Assembly (NCBI RefSeq): GCF_032229225.1
Contig: NZ_CP135076.1
Coordinates: 2,275,001 to 2,339,000, forward strand
Source: Stakelama saccharophila
Lineage (GTDB): Bacteria; Pseudomonadota; Alphaproteobacteria; Sphingomonadales; Sphingomonadaceae
Length of the DNA stretch: 64,000 nt
Direction of reading: 5' to 3'
The translations under genes were made by a program, and so were the position numbers. Shown in pieces: positions 17,882-29,211 of the stretch. The notes under the pieces are model-generated. The model did no database searches. It worked only from the letters and a program-made list of their open reading frames with translations, and had not been told where the DNA came from. Within the stretch, counting starts at the first letter, position 1, and each line of letters starts with the position of its first letter.

Positions 17882-19176
17882 TGCGGCGCGGGTGCCGTCA
17901 GATCGACCTCGAAGGGCAGGCAATCCATCATATCGGTATATTTGTCGACGAGTTCCTCGTTGCTGCGCCCGCCGATGAAGATGTCCGCCACCTCGAAGCT
18001 GTAGCTGTCCTGAAAGGCCAGGTGCGACAGGCGCTGCCCTTCCTCGACCAGCACCTGCACCATCGCTTCCGGATAGCGCGTCTGCATGTGGTGGATTTCC
18101 GTTGCCGACGGCACGCGCTTGATCTTGCCGTCCTGGAACAGGCGGACCATGAACTTGGCGGCATAGGGCCAGTCGCCGGCGCCCTTTTGAAATTGCGGCC
18201 GCCGCCCGAGCGCAAGGTCGAGTCCGATCTTCTGATGGCTGCGCCCGTCGACGTCGCGGAACAGCGGCGCATGGCTCTTGGACAGGCGCGTATTCACCTC
18301 CAGCAGGCTGATCCGGTCGCTTTCCCGGTCCCAAAAGAACTCGACGTTGAAGGCGCTATTGTCGAGGCCGACATGCCTCAGATATCTCTTCGTCGTCTCG
18401 CTCATGCGCTCGATCAGCTCGCTCGGCAGAGCGGACGGATATTCGTAGCGGGAGAAGGAAGAGCCCGCGCCGCCTTCGCGCACGCTGTCGACCGCGCCAT
18501 AGACGACCACGTCGCCGTCGAAGGCATAGCCTTCCAGCGTCACCTGCGCATCGGCCGCGATGCTTTCCTCGGCAATGCAGTGGCGACCGCCGATATTCTT
18601 CAGATCCTCGGGCATGTCGACCTTGTCGAGGAACTCGTTGAACGGGTCGCCGAACAGGCCGATCCCCTCGCGGATCGCCTGGATCGCGGTGTTGAAATCC
18701 TCCTCGCCCGATATCTTGAAGCCGAGATAGGAGGAGTGGGATACGAACGGCTTGATCCAATAGGGATATTTCAGATCAACCTGCGACCGCGGATCGTCGG
18801 CGAACGGATCGACCGCGCAATAGCGGGTCGATGCCTCGGGGATGACCTTCTCCATCTCGCGCCGCGCCCAGTATTTGTGCTCCAGCGTCGCGACCGATTC
18901 CAGGCTCGGGCCCGGCAGGCCGTTGCGCTTCGCCAGCATCGGGCCGAGGCAGGCGCCGGGAAAGTCCCAATAGTTCAGGATGCCGTCGGCCGGGCCGTAT
19001 TCGTCCATCCGCTGTTCGGCGAGCTGGATCAGGTCGTGCAGCTTGAACGGGCCGTCGACATTGACCGCCTCGTCCGCGCTGAGCGCCTCGTGGAACTCGA
19101 TGTCCTCATCGCCCACCAGGGCGTCCAGCATCTCGAGGTTAAAGGGCTCCAGCCCGATGACAAAGACTTTCTTCAT
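17878..19176 (-). CDS. ATP-grasp domain protein, probable carboxylate-amine ligase
   Basis: Cytoplasmic enzyme of 432 residues with the ATP-grasp fold, whose members join a carboxylate to an amine or thiol via an acylphosphate. Visible landmarks: the ATP-binding lysine strand YPYWIKPF (about 140), a glycine-poor loop, YAFDGDVVV, and the metal-binding LLEVNTRLS with the Glu and Asn that ligate magnesium. The N-terminus MKKVFVIGLEPFN looks like a pre-grasp Rossmann strand. It is coupled to the CocE-type hydrolase by ATGA. I do not recognise the specific product. No carrier protein or biotin domain is nearby, which argues against a carboxylase and for a peptide- or amide-bond-forming enzyme. Confidence 0.75.
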   Translation of the reverse strand: MKKVFVIGLEPFNLEMLDALVGDEDIEFHEALSADEAVNVDGPFKLHDLIQLAEQRMDEYGPADGILNYWDFPGACLGPMLAKRNGLPGPSLESVATLEHKYWARREMEKVIPEASTRYCAVDPFADDPRSQVDLKYPYWIKPFVSHSSYLGFKISGEEDFNTAIQAIREGIGLFGDPFNEFLDKVDMPEDLKNIGGRHCIAEESIAADAQVTLEGYAFDGDVVVYGAVDSVREGGAGSSFSRYEYPSALPSELIERMSETTKRYLRHVGLDNSAFNVEFFWDRESDRISLLEVNTRLSKSHAPLFRDVDGRSHQKIGLDLALGRRPQFQKGAGDWPYAAKFMVRLFQDGKIKRVPSATEIHHMQTRYPEAMVQVLVEEGQRLSHLAFQDSYSFEVADIFIGGRSNEELVDKYTDMMDCLPFEVDLTAPAPQ

Positions 19177-19313
19177 GGCGCGATACGGACCCCTCGGCGT
19201 GATTTCTCAACGACTTCGCAGAGCCTCGTCAATGCGTATGACCGGGCTGTGTTCCGCCGGGCGCGCGAATTTCGACAGGGCGGGCCGAATCGCCGCACGG
19301 TCGGGCGCGGCGC

Positions 19314-19335
19314 GTGCGGGCGGCGATTACCGCCC
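19314..19335 (-). terminator. Stem-loop at the end of the mutarotase gene
   Basis: GCGGGCGG-cgatta-CCGCCCGC, a perfect 8-bp stem, overlaps the mutarotase stop codon. It lacks a U tract. It probably separates the mutarotase transcript from the ATP-grasp gene that begins 150 bases further on. Confidence 0.4.
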
Positions 19336-20400
19336 GCCGGTGATGAAGCGATAGACCATTGTGTTGCGATAGAGCTGGCCTGGGTCGAGCCGCGCCGATC
19401 CGAAATCGGGCCGGTTGGGCGTATCGGGAAAGCGTTGCGGCTCCAGCGCCACGGCGTCGCCCTGGCGATAGAGGCGATCCGACTTGCCGGCAATCGTTCC
19501 GTCGAAATGGTTGGCCGTATAGAATTGCAGGCCCGGCTGGTCCGACCAGAGTTCAAAGCCGCGCCCGGATTCCGGCTCGCGCAGCTCGGCGATGCGGCGC
19601 AGTCCGTGGTCCCCGGCCGGGGACAGCACGAAATTGTGGTCATAGCCGCCGACCATGGCGATCTGCGGTTCGTCGGCGTTGCGGATATGCTCGGCGATGC
19701 GGCGCGGCGTGCGGAAATCGAACGAGGTGCCGGCCACGCCGCTGACCTCGCCCGTCGGGATCAGGTCGTGCCCCACGGGCGTGATCGCATCCGCCGCCAC
19801 CGCCAGCAGGTGCCCCAGTGCGCTGCCGCTGCCTTCGCCGGCAAGGTTCCAATAGGTATGGTTGGTCAGGTTGACGATCGTCGGCGCATCGGTACGCGCG
19901 GCATAAGCGATGGTCAGCCGTCCGGCATCGTCGAGCGAGAACCGCGCCGTCACCGAGAGCATGCCGGGAAAGCCCATGTCCCCATCTGCGCTTTCCAGGC
20001 GCAGCGTCACCGAAGGCTCCGGCGCACCGGCCGTCTCCACCACGTCCCACAGCCGCTTGTCGAAACCTTCCGGACCGCCGTGCAGGACGTTCGCACCTTC
20101 GTTGGTCGCGATCCGGTGCGTCTCGCCGTCCAGAGTGAAACACCCCCCGGCGATGCGATTGGCATAGCGGCCGATCGTGGCGCCGAGATATTGCGGCTCG
20201 TCCAGATAGCGCTGGAGGTCGGGATAGCCCAGCGCGACATCGGCGGCCTCTCCGCGCCGATCGGGCAGCATCAGCCGTTGCAGCGTCGCGCCATAGGTGA
20301 TGATCGTCGCCTCGATCCCGTGACCGTTGGAAAGCGTGATCGCCTCCACCACCCGGCCGCCGGGCAGCGTGCCGAATGATTCCCGCCGCAATTCCGTCAT
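19327..20400 (-). CDS. galM: Aldose 1-epimerase (galactose mutarotase)
   Basis: Interconverts alpha and beta anomers of hexoses such as galactose and glucose. 357 residues; ATG 20400 has AGGAG 6 bases upstream, whereas the longer ORF start lacks one. Family marks: GRYANRI and NEGANVLHGG near residue 75–105, the catalytic His in NLTNHTYWNL, the substrate-binding Asp in YDHNFVL, and the catalytic Glu in VALEPQRFPD. No signal peptide is visible, so it is cytoplasmic. It is divergent from the GreA/GreB-family gene. It could serve the sugar locus to its left but is not co-transcribed with it. Confidence 0.92.
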   Translation of the reverse strand: MTELRRESFGTLPGGRVVEAITLSNGHGIEATIITYGATLQRLMLPDRRGEAADVALGYPDLQRYLDEPQYLGATIGRYANRIAGGCFTLDGETHRIATNEGANVLHGGPEGFDKRLWDVVETAGAPEPSVTLRLESADGDMGFPGMLSVTARFSLDDAGRLTIAYAARTDAPTIVNLTNHTYWNLAGEGSGSALGHLLAVAADAITPVGHDLIPTGEVSGVAGTSFDFRTPRRIAEHIRNADEPQIAMVGGYDHNFVLSPAGDHGLRRIAELREPESGRGFELWSDQPGLQFYTANHFDGTIAGKSDRLYRQGDAVALEPQRFPDTPNRPDFGSARLDPGQLYRNTMVYRFITGGR

Positions 20401-20552
20401 CGCCGCTCCTGGTTCGCGCCCGCTGCATACCGGGCCCTGATCGCATGCGGCCCCGCCAGCCGGCCGCCAATGGCGAACGGCTACAGCAACACGGCGCGGC
20501 ACTCAAACACGGCGATGGGAGCAAATGGGTCGCCCAGGCCGTTGCCGAGGGC

Positions 20553-21029
20553 ATGAGCAGAGCATTCGTAAAGGAAGACAGCGACGCGCCGCCGCCCCCG
20601 CCGCGCCCGCGCCGGATCAGCGACGCGCCCAATCTGGTGACCGAACGCGGTGCGGAGCTGATCGAGCGGACCGTCGCCCGGCTGGAAGCGGACCTTGCCG
20701 ACGCCGATGACACCGACCGTCCCCTCATCGAGCGCGACCTCGATTACTGGCGCGTGCGCAAGAGCAGCATGCGTATCATGCCCGCGCCCGACGCGCCCGA
20801 TACGGTCGCGTTCGGCATTACCGTGACCCTCTCGCGCGGCGGTCGGCGCGAACGCCTGCGGATCGTGGGCGAGGACGAGGCGGAACCGCGCTCGGGCCGC
20901 ATCGCCTGGACGTCGCCGCTCGCCCGCGCGATCGACGGGCTGGAGGTCGGCGACGTCACGCAATTCGTCGCGGGCGGGAAGGAACAGGACCTCGAAATCC
21001 TGGAAATCGTGAACGCCCCCGACGCCTGA
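20553..21029 (+). CDS. GreA/GreB family transcription elongation factor
   Basis: Protein of 158 residues with a shortened N-terminal coiled-coil (about 25–65) and a C-terminal FKBP-like GreA/GreB domain (about 75–158; VGEDEAEPRSGRIAWTSPLARAI). It is expected to bind RNA polymerase or the secondary channel, as Gre or Rnk-like factors do. The start MSRAFVKEDSDA is the usual N-terminus of this alphaproteobacterial group; the ORF is open 59 codons upstream but that stretch overlaps the divergent galM start. Five consecutive prolines at 13–17 suggest translation may depend on EF-P. A good intrinsic terminator follows. Confidence 0.85.
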   Translation: MSRAFVKEDSDAPPPPPRPRRISDAPNLVTERGAELIERTVARLEADLADADDTDRPLIERDLDYWRVRKSSMRIMPAPDAPDTVAFGITVTLSRGGRRERLRIVGEDEAEPRSGRIAWTSPLARAIDGLEVGDVTQFVAGGKEQDLEILEIVNAPDA

Positions 21030-21046
21030 CCACGAAGCATCGCCGC

Positions 21047-21066
21047 TCCCGACACGCGGGATTTTT
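21047..21066 (+). terminator. Intrinsic terminator of the GreA/GreB-family gene
   Basis: TCCCG-acacg-CGGGA followed directly by TTTTT, 18 bases after the stop codon. It is the clearest hairpin-plus-U-tract in the window. Confidence 0.65.
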
Positions 21067-21134
21067 GCACCCGTCCTCATCACTCGCGCCGGCCCCGTCA
21101 TCCCCGCTACGCCCAGTCATCCGCCACGCCCACC

Positions 21135-21162
21135 CGTCATACCCGCGAAGGCGGGGATCCAC
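21135..21162. repeat. Partial copy of the CCCGCGAAGGCGGGG repeat
   Basis: CGTCATACCCGCGAAGGCGG, continuing as GGATCCAC, matches the left half of the repeats at 15761 and 24930. It lies in the 289-base gap before the 5-oxoprolinase gene, which otherwise holds no supported feature. Confidence 0.5.
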
Positions 21163-21318
21163 CTTCCGCGCGGTTGCGCTTCGATCCGGGACGGGTGAAT
21201 AGGGTCGCCGCCCTCGCACGGATAAGGGGGCTTTCCCGCGGCGATCGTGGATCGCAATCGGGTTCCACCGGTTGACCGCCGCGACCGGACGCATTCGAAA
21301 CGACCTTCAGGAGACCGC

Positions 21319-24912
<3,594 letters not shown>

Positions 24913-24929
24913 CATCCGCTCGGCCATGT

Positions 24930-24984
24930 GTGTCCCCGCGCAGGCGGGAACCCAGGCTGGGCTCCCGCCTTCGCGGGAGCACAA
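24930..24984. repeat. Two-hairpin intergenic repeat (copy 2)
   Basis: Same arrangement as 15761–15816: a CCCCGC/GCGGG hairpin, then GGGCTCCCGCCTTCGCGGGA ending in GCACAA. It lies 18 bases after the oxoprolinase stop. That both full copies lie just 3' of a gene suggests a transcript-end function or preferred insertion there. Confidence 0.6.
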
Positions 24985-25094
24985 ACACTCCCGGTCCGGG
25001 CGAAAGCAGGAGCGCCGCGGGGAGCCCTTCCTTTGGCCTGCGCGTTCCGATAGTTACAATCGCAACGAACCGATACCGCCCCGCAGGAGAGACG

Positions 25095-26252
25095 ATGCAA
25101 CCGACCATGGACTTCGCGCTCGGCGAAACCGCCGACATGATCCGCGAAACCACGCAGCGCTTCGCCGCCGACAAGATCGCGCCGATCGCGGCGCAAGTGG
25201 ACGAGACCAACAAATTCCCCCGCGATCTCTGGCCGCTGATGGGCGAGCTGGGCCTGCACGGCATCACGGTGGAGGAGGAGTATGGCGGCCTGGGCCTCGG
25301 CTATCTCGAACACTGCGTGGCGATGGAGGAAATCTCGCGCGCCTCGGCGTCGATCGGGCTTTCCTACGGCGCGCACTCCAATCTGTGCATCAACCAGATC
25401 CGCCGCTGGGGCAGCGATGAACAGAAGCGGAAATACCTGCCCAAGCTCATCTCCGGCGAGCATATCGGCAGCCTCGCCATGTCGGAAGCCGGCTCCGGCT
25501 CCGACGTCGTCTCGATGAAGCTGCGCGCCGAGCGACGCGGCAATGACGCCTATGTCCTGAACGGCACGAAATTCTGGATCACCAACGCGCCGGAAGCCTC
25601 GACGCTGGTCGTCTATGCCAAGACCGAGCCGGACGCCAGCGCGAAGGGCATCACCGCCTTCCTGATCGAGCGCGACATGCCCGGCTTCTCCGTTTCCGGA
25701 AAGCTCGACAAGATGGGCATGCGCGGCTCGGACACGGCCGAGCTGGTATTCGACGACTGCGAAGTTCCTGCCGAAAACGTGCTGGGCGAGGTCAATCAGG
25801 GCGCGAAGGTGCTGATGAGCGGCCTTGATTACGAGCGCGCGGTGCTCGCCGCCGGCCCGCTCGGCATCATGCAGGCCTGCCTCGACACAGTCCTGCCCTA
25901 TGTCCGCGAACGCAGCCAGTTCGGCCAGCCCATCGGCAGCTTTCAGCTCGTCCAGGCCAAGGTCGCGGACATGTATGTCGCGCTCAATTCGGCGCGGAGC
26001 TACGTCTATTCGGTTGCGCGTGCCTGCGACGCGGGAAAAACGACGCGTTTCGATGCGGCGGGCGCGATCCTGCTCGCCTCGGAAAATGCCGTGAAATCAG
26101 CGCTGGAGGCGATCCAGGCGCTGGGCGGCGCGGGCTATACGAAGGAATGGCCCGTCGAACGCCTCTTGCGCGACGCGAAACTTTACGACATCGGCGCGGG
26201 AACCAATGAAATACGTCGGTATTTGATTGGTCGAGAGCTGATCGGGGTCTGA
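25095..26252 (+). CDS. ivd: Isovaleryl-CoA dehydrogenase
   Basis: FAD-dependent oxidation of isovaleryl-CoA to 3-methylcrotonyl-CoA in leucine degradation. 385 residues; the start follows CAGGAGAGACG. Acyl-CoA dehydrogenase signatures: [11 protein letters not shown] and WITNA for flavin binding, [15 protein letters not shown], and GAGTNEIRR near the C-terminus. The catalytic base is Glu247 within SGLDYERAV, the position used by isovaleryl-CoA dehydrogenases rather than the C-terminal Glu of other members. This, and the methylcrotonyl-CoA carboxylase genes that follow, make the assignment firm. A 202-base gap with a large inverted repeat separates it from mccB. Confidence 0.93.
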   Translation: MQPTMDFALGETADMIRETTQRFAADKIAPIAAQVDETNKFPRDLWPLMGELGLHGITVEEEYGGLGLGYLEHCVAMEEISRASASIGLSYGAHSNLCINQIRRWGSDEQKRKYLPKLISGEHIGSLAMSEAGSGSDVVSMKLRAERRGNDAYVLNGTKFWITNAPEASTLVVYAKTEPDASAKGITAFLIERDMPGFSVSGKLDKMGMRGSDTAELVFDDCEVPAENVLGEVNQGAKVLMSGLDYERAVLAAGPLGIMQACLDTVLPYVRERSQFGQPIGSFQLVQAKVADMYVALNSARSYVYSVARACDAGKTTRFDAAGAILLASENAVKSALEAIQALGGAGYTKEWPVERLLRDAKLYDIGAGTNEIRRYLIGRELIGV

Positions 26253-26294
26253 TAGCCCTGTCAGCCGGACTTCTTGCTGAATCCGCTTCAGCAC

Positions 26295-26352
26295 CCATGC
26301 GCGGCCGCGCGTTCTTTTTTGTCCTACGTACAGAGCAACCGGCCGCGCATGG
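26295..26352 (+). promoter_or_regulatory. Candidate attenuator or terminator/antiterminator between ivd and mccB
   Basis: A perfect 13-bp inverted repeat (CCATGCGCGGCCG at 26295–26307 and CGGCCGCGCATGG at 26340–26352) encloses a 32-base loop. Inside it, GCGC-GGCC-GCGC runs straight into GTTCTTTTTT (to 26320), a small hairpin with a U tract. The large stem and the small terminator-like hairpin share bases and cannot both form. Confidence 0.45.
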
Positions 26353-26454
26353 AATTTCCGCCTGCCGATGGCCACCGGATGGACCCGACGCCTTTCGCTC
26401 GCGCGCCGTCGCGGCTAGTCAGGCGATCGACCTTGGAGAGGACATGACAGCACG

Positions 26455-28056
26455 ATGAGCGGCCCGGCACTGGACACGAAGATCGCGCCCGATAGCGAGG
26501 GCTTCCGCGCCAACGCCGCGCATAACCGCCATCTGGTCGAAAAGCTGCGCGCCGATGTCGCGGCGGCGGCCGGGGGCGGCGGCACACGCTCGCGCGAACG
26601 TCATGTCGGCCGCGGCAAGCTGCTCCCGCGCGACCGGGTCGAACGCCTGCTCGACGCGCAAGCGCCCTTCCTGGAAATCGGTCAGCTCGCCGCCTTCGGC
26701 ATGTATGGCGGAGAGGTGCCCGGCGCCGGCATGATCGCCGGCATCGGCCGCGTCTCCGGCCGGCTGTGCATGATCGTGTGCAACGACGCGACCGTGAAGG
26801 GCGGCACCTATTACCCGATGACGGTGAAGAAGCATCTGCGCGCGCAGGAGATCGCGGCGCAGAACCGCCTGCCGTGCATCTATCTGGTTGATTCCGGCGG
26901 CGCCAACCTGCCGCACCAGGCGGAGGTCTTTCCCGACCGCGACCATTTCGGCCGCATCTTCTTCAACCAGGCGCAGATGTCGTCGCAAGGGATTCCCCAG
27001 ATCGCCTGCGTCATGGGAAGCTGCACCGCCGGCGGCGCCTATGTGCCGGCCATGTCCGACGAAAGCGTCATCGTGCGCGAACAGGGCACCATCTTCCTCG
27101 CCGGCCCGCCGCTGGTGAAGGCCGCGACGGGCGAGGAGATCTCGGCCGAGGATCTGGGCGGCGGCGACCTGCACGGACGCAGGTCGGGCGTGGTCGATCA
27201 CGTCGCCGAAAACGACGATCACGCCCTGGTCATCGTCCGCGACATCGTCGCCACCCTGCCCGCCCCGCGCGACCCCGACATCGCCCTGCGCGAGCCGGTG
27301 GAGCCGCGCTACGCGGCCGAGGAACTGTACGGCCTCATTCCGCAGGACGTGCGCGCGCCCTACGACGTGCACGAGGTGATCGCCCGCCTGGTCGACGACA
27401 GCGCCTTTCACGAATTCAAGGCGCTGTACGGCACATCGCTGGTCTGCGGCTTCGCCCATATCTGGGGTATGCCGGTCGCGATCCTCGCCAATAACGGCGT
27501 GCTGTTCTCCGAAAGCGCGGTGAAGGGCGCGCATTTCATCGAACTCGCGCAACAGCGCCGCATTCCGCTCCTGTTCCTCCAGAACATCTCCGGCTTCATG
27601 GTCGGCGGCAAGTACGAGGCGGAGGGCATCGCCAAGGACGGCGCCAAGCTCGTGACGGCGGTGGCGACGGCGAGCGTGCCCAAAGTCACCATCCTGATCG
27701 GCGGCAGCTTCGGCGCCGGCAACTACGGCATGTGCGGCCGCGCCTATTCGCCGAATTTCCTGTTCACCTGGCCGAACAGCCGCATCAGCGTGATGGGCGG
27801 CGAACAGGCGGCGAGCGTGCTGGCCACGGTCCACCGCGACGCCGATAGCTGGAGCGAGGAAGAAGCGGAGGCGTTCAAGAACCCGATCCGCAGGAAGTAT
27901 GAAGACGAAGGCAATCCCTGGCACGCCACCGCGCGGCTATGGGATGACGGGATCATCGACCCCGCCGAAACCCGAGACGTCCTGGGCCTGGCCTTCGCCG
28001 CCACCCTGGGCGCTCCCATCCCCGAACGCCCGCAGTTCGGCGTCTTCCGGATGTGA
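26455..28056 (+). CDS. mccB: Methylcrotonyl-CoA carboxylase, carboxyltransferase (beta) subunit
   Basis: Transfers CO2 from carboxybiotin to 3-methylcrotonyl-CoA in leucine/isovalerate degradation. 533 residues, typical length. Carboxyltransferase marks: [45 protein letters not shown], and [16 protein letters not shown], the last diagnostic for MCC/geranyl-CoA type beta subunits. The start is unusual: GGAGAG is 5 bases before an ATG at 26444 that opens a four-codon ORF (MTAR) whose TGA overlaps the mccB ATG, so initiation may be coupled. The partner alpha subunit lies at 29212, separated by the DUF559 cassette and a small NTF2-like gene. Confidence 0.94.
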   Translation: MSGPALDTKIAPDSEGFRANAAHNRHLVEKLRADVAAAAGGGGTRSRERHVGRGKLLPRDRVERLLDAQAPFLEIGQLAAFGMYGGEVPGAGMIAGIGRVSGRLCMIVCNDATVKGGTYYPMTVKKHLRAQEIAAQNRLPCIYLVDSGGANLPHQAEVFPDRDHFGRIFFNQAQMSSQGIPQIACVMGSCTAGGAYVPAMSDESVIVREQGTIFLAGPPLVKAATGEEISAEDLGGGDLHGRRSGVVDHVAENDDHALVIVRDIVATLPAPRDPDIALREPVEPRYAAEELYGLIPQDVRAPYDVHEVIARLVDDSAFHEFKALYGTSLVCGFAHIWGMPVAILANNGVLFSESAVKGAHFIELAQQRRIPLLFLQNISGFMVGGKYEAEGIAKDGAKLVTAVATASVPKVTILIGGSFGAGNYGMCGRAYSPNFLFTWPNSRISVMGGEQAASVLATVHRDADSWSEEEAEAFKNPIRRKYEDEGNPWHATARLWDDGIIDPAETRDVLGLAFAATLGAPIPERPQFGVFRM

Positions 28057-28079
28057 GGATGGGAAGCGCTTCGGGCACC

Positions 28080-28511
28080 TCAATCCTCCCCGAGCTCGTC
28101 TCGGGGAGGGGGACCGCCCGGCGAAGCCGGGTGGTGGAGGGGCAAGCGCACCCGACAGGCGGCAACGATGGCATCGACGGTCGTCCCGACATCGTGCAGC
28201 ACGTCGCGGGCCGGAACGCGCAATGTGTGGATACCCTTTGCCGCAAAGAACGCGTCACGCCGAGCATCACGCGCCGCGGGCGCGGGTCCGGAATGCGCCT
28301 CCCCATCCACCTCGATCGCCAGCCGTGCATCGCTGCAATAGAAATCGAGCACGTACGGCCCCGCAGCGCTTTGCCGCCGAAACTTCAAACCGAACGGACG
28401 AGCGCGCAGCACCTGCCACAGCAACACCTCCGGCAGCGTCATTTGCCGCCGCAACGACCGTGCGCGCGTGACGGCTCTGGTTCGCGCTTTCGGCGCCTGG
28501 TTTCTCAGCAT
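28080..28511 (-). CDS. DUF559 endonuclease-like protein (Vsr/PD-(D/E)XK type fold)
   Basis: Protein of 143 residues. The DUF559 core spans about 15–120, with TLPE (Glu29), FRRQ (46), YVLDFYC (Asp56), AIEVDG (Glu67, Asp69), EAH and a LRV strand near 98; these match the restriction-endonuclease-like fold related to Vsr nicking enzymes. Function is unknown; a DNA-nicking activity is inference. It is antisense to the leucine operon. Its last ~20 residues (PLHHPASPGGPPPRDELGED) are encoded by a palindromic repeat, and its ATG directly abuts an inverted copy of the same repeat, so the gene is exactly bracketed. The repeat also supplies GGAGGGGAGGGG before the start as ribosome site. Confidence 0.85.
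   Translation of the reverse strand: MLRNQAPKARTRAVTRARSLRRQMTLPEVLLWQVLRARPFGLKFRRQSAAGPYVLDFYCSDARLAIEVDGEAHSGPAPAARDARRDAFFAAKGIHTLRVPARDVLHDVGTTVDAIVAACRVRLPLHHPASPGGPPPRDELGED
28084..28142 (+). repeat. Palindromic repeat, left copy of the DUF559 cassette
   Basis: Contains CTCCCCGAG-ctcgt-CTCGGGGAG, a GGGACC junction, CCCGGC-gaa-GCCGGG, then TGGTGGAGGGG. It thus has two consecutive hairpins joined by a G-rich strand. It overlaps the 3' coding end of the DUF559 gene. Confidence 0.7.
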
Positions 28512-28576
28512 CCGCCCCTCCCCTCCACCATGCTTCGCATGGTCCCCCTCCCCGAGCCAAGCTCGGGGAGGAATTA
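28512..28576 (-). repeat. Palindromic repeat, right copy of the DUF559 cassette (inverted)
   Basis: Read on the minus strand it has the same order as the left copy: CCTCCCCGAGC-ttg-GCTCGGGGAGG, GGGACC, CATGC-gaa-GCATG, then GTGGAGGGG. The second stem differs in sequence but is conserved in structure (compensatory changes), which argues that the hairpin is selected. Confidence 0.7.
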
Positions 28577-28589
28577 ACGAAAGCTCGCC

Positions 28590-29069
28590 ATGCCACCCAT
28601 CCTCCTCCTGCTCGCCGCCCAGGCCACGCCCGTGCCGCCGCTGCCGCCGGCCGACCCCGGCCCGCCGCCGACGCCGGAAGTCGCCAATGTGCTCGCGCCC
28701 ATCAACGCCATGTTCGCCGGCCTCGCCGCGCATGACGCCTCCGCCATCCGCGCCCGGCTCCTGCCCGAAGGCGGCGCGACTGTCGCGGTGGAGCAGCCGG
28801 ACGGCACCCGCACCATCCGCCACATGGGCTGGGACGAATTTCTCGCCGGTATCAAACCGGGCGACCAGCGGCTCGAGGAACGCCTGATCAACCCGGCGGT
28901 GGAGGTGGACGGCGACATCGCCATGGTCTGGGGCCCCTATGTCTTTACCGTCGACGGCGCGGTGTCGCATTGCGGCGTCGATCATTTCGATCTCGTGCGA
29001 AAGGACGGCGCGTGGAAGGTCCTCAACGTCACCTGGTCGCAGCGCGAAACGGGATGTCCGGGCCAATGA
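28590..29069 (+). CDS. NTF2-like (SnoaL/DUF4440-type) protein
   Basis: 159 residues with a short hydrophobic, proline-rich N-terminus (MPPILLLLAAQATPVPPLPP) that may be a signal peptide, followed by a cone-shaped NTF2-like domain (about 35–150) with the helix NVLAPINAMFAGLAAHD and the strands MVWGPYVF and WKVLNVTWS. Members bind small hydrophobic ligands or act as steroid-isomerase-like enzymes; the role here is unknown. It has no strong ribosome site apart from GGGGAGG contributed by the adjacent repeat, about 16 bases upstream. It stands between mccB and mccA, co-oriented with them, so it may be transcribed with the operon. Confidence 0.7.
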   Translation: MPPILLLLAAQATPVPPLPPADPGPPPTPEVANVLAPINAMFAGLAAHDASAIRARLLPEGGATVAVEQPDGTRTIRHMGWDEFLAGIKPGDQRLEERLINPAVEVDGDIAMVWGPYVFTVDGAVSHCGVDHFDLVRKDGAWKVLNVTWSQRETGCPGQ

Positions 29070-29211
29070 CGATCCAGACTGTCCTACAGGCCCCGCTGTG
29101 CGGTATGGCGCGACCAATGCCGACCGTCCGCATCCCCCTCCCCGCACCGCGCAGCCTGTGCCCTCGCGCGTCGAGGTGCGACTCTGTGCGACCTTTGGGA
29201 GTTTTCGGGGC

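Larger units (their letters stand above)
28084..28576. mobile_element. Putative mobile cassette: DUF559 gene bracketed by inverted palindromic repeats
   Basis: Two roughly 60-base repeats in opposite orientation (28084–28142 and 28512–28576) enclose nothing but the DUF559 gene. The unit sits between mccB and the genes leading to mccA, interrupting an operon whose members are otherwise co-oriented. No target-site duplication could be identified with confidence. Mobility is inferred from structure and position. Confidence 0.4.

Noticed and set aside
17882..18334. N-terminal extension of the CocE-type gene
   Set aside because: In-frame but entirely inside the ATP-grasp gene and without family similarity; ATG 17881 with ATGA coupling is the natural start.
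20376..20552. Extended start of the GreA/GreB-family gene
   Set aside because: It overlaps the divergent galM start, and the conserved protein begins at MSRAFVKED.
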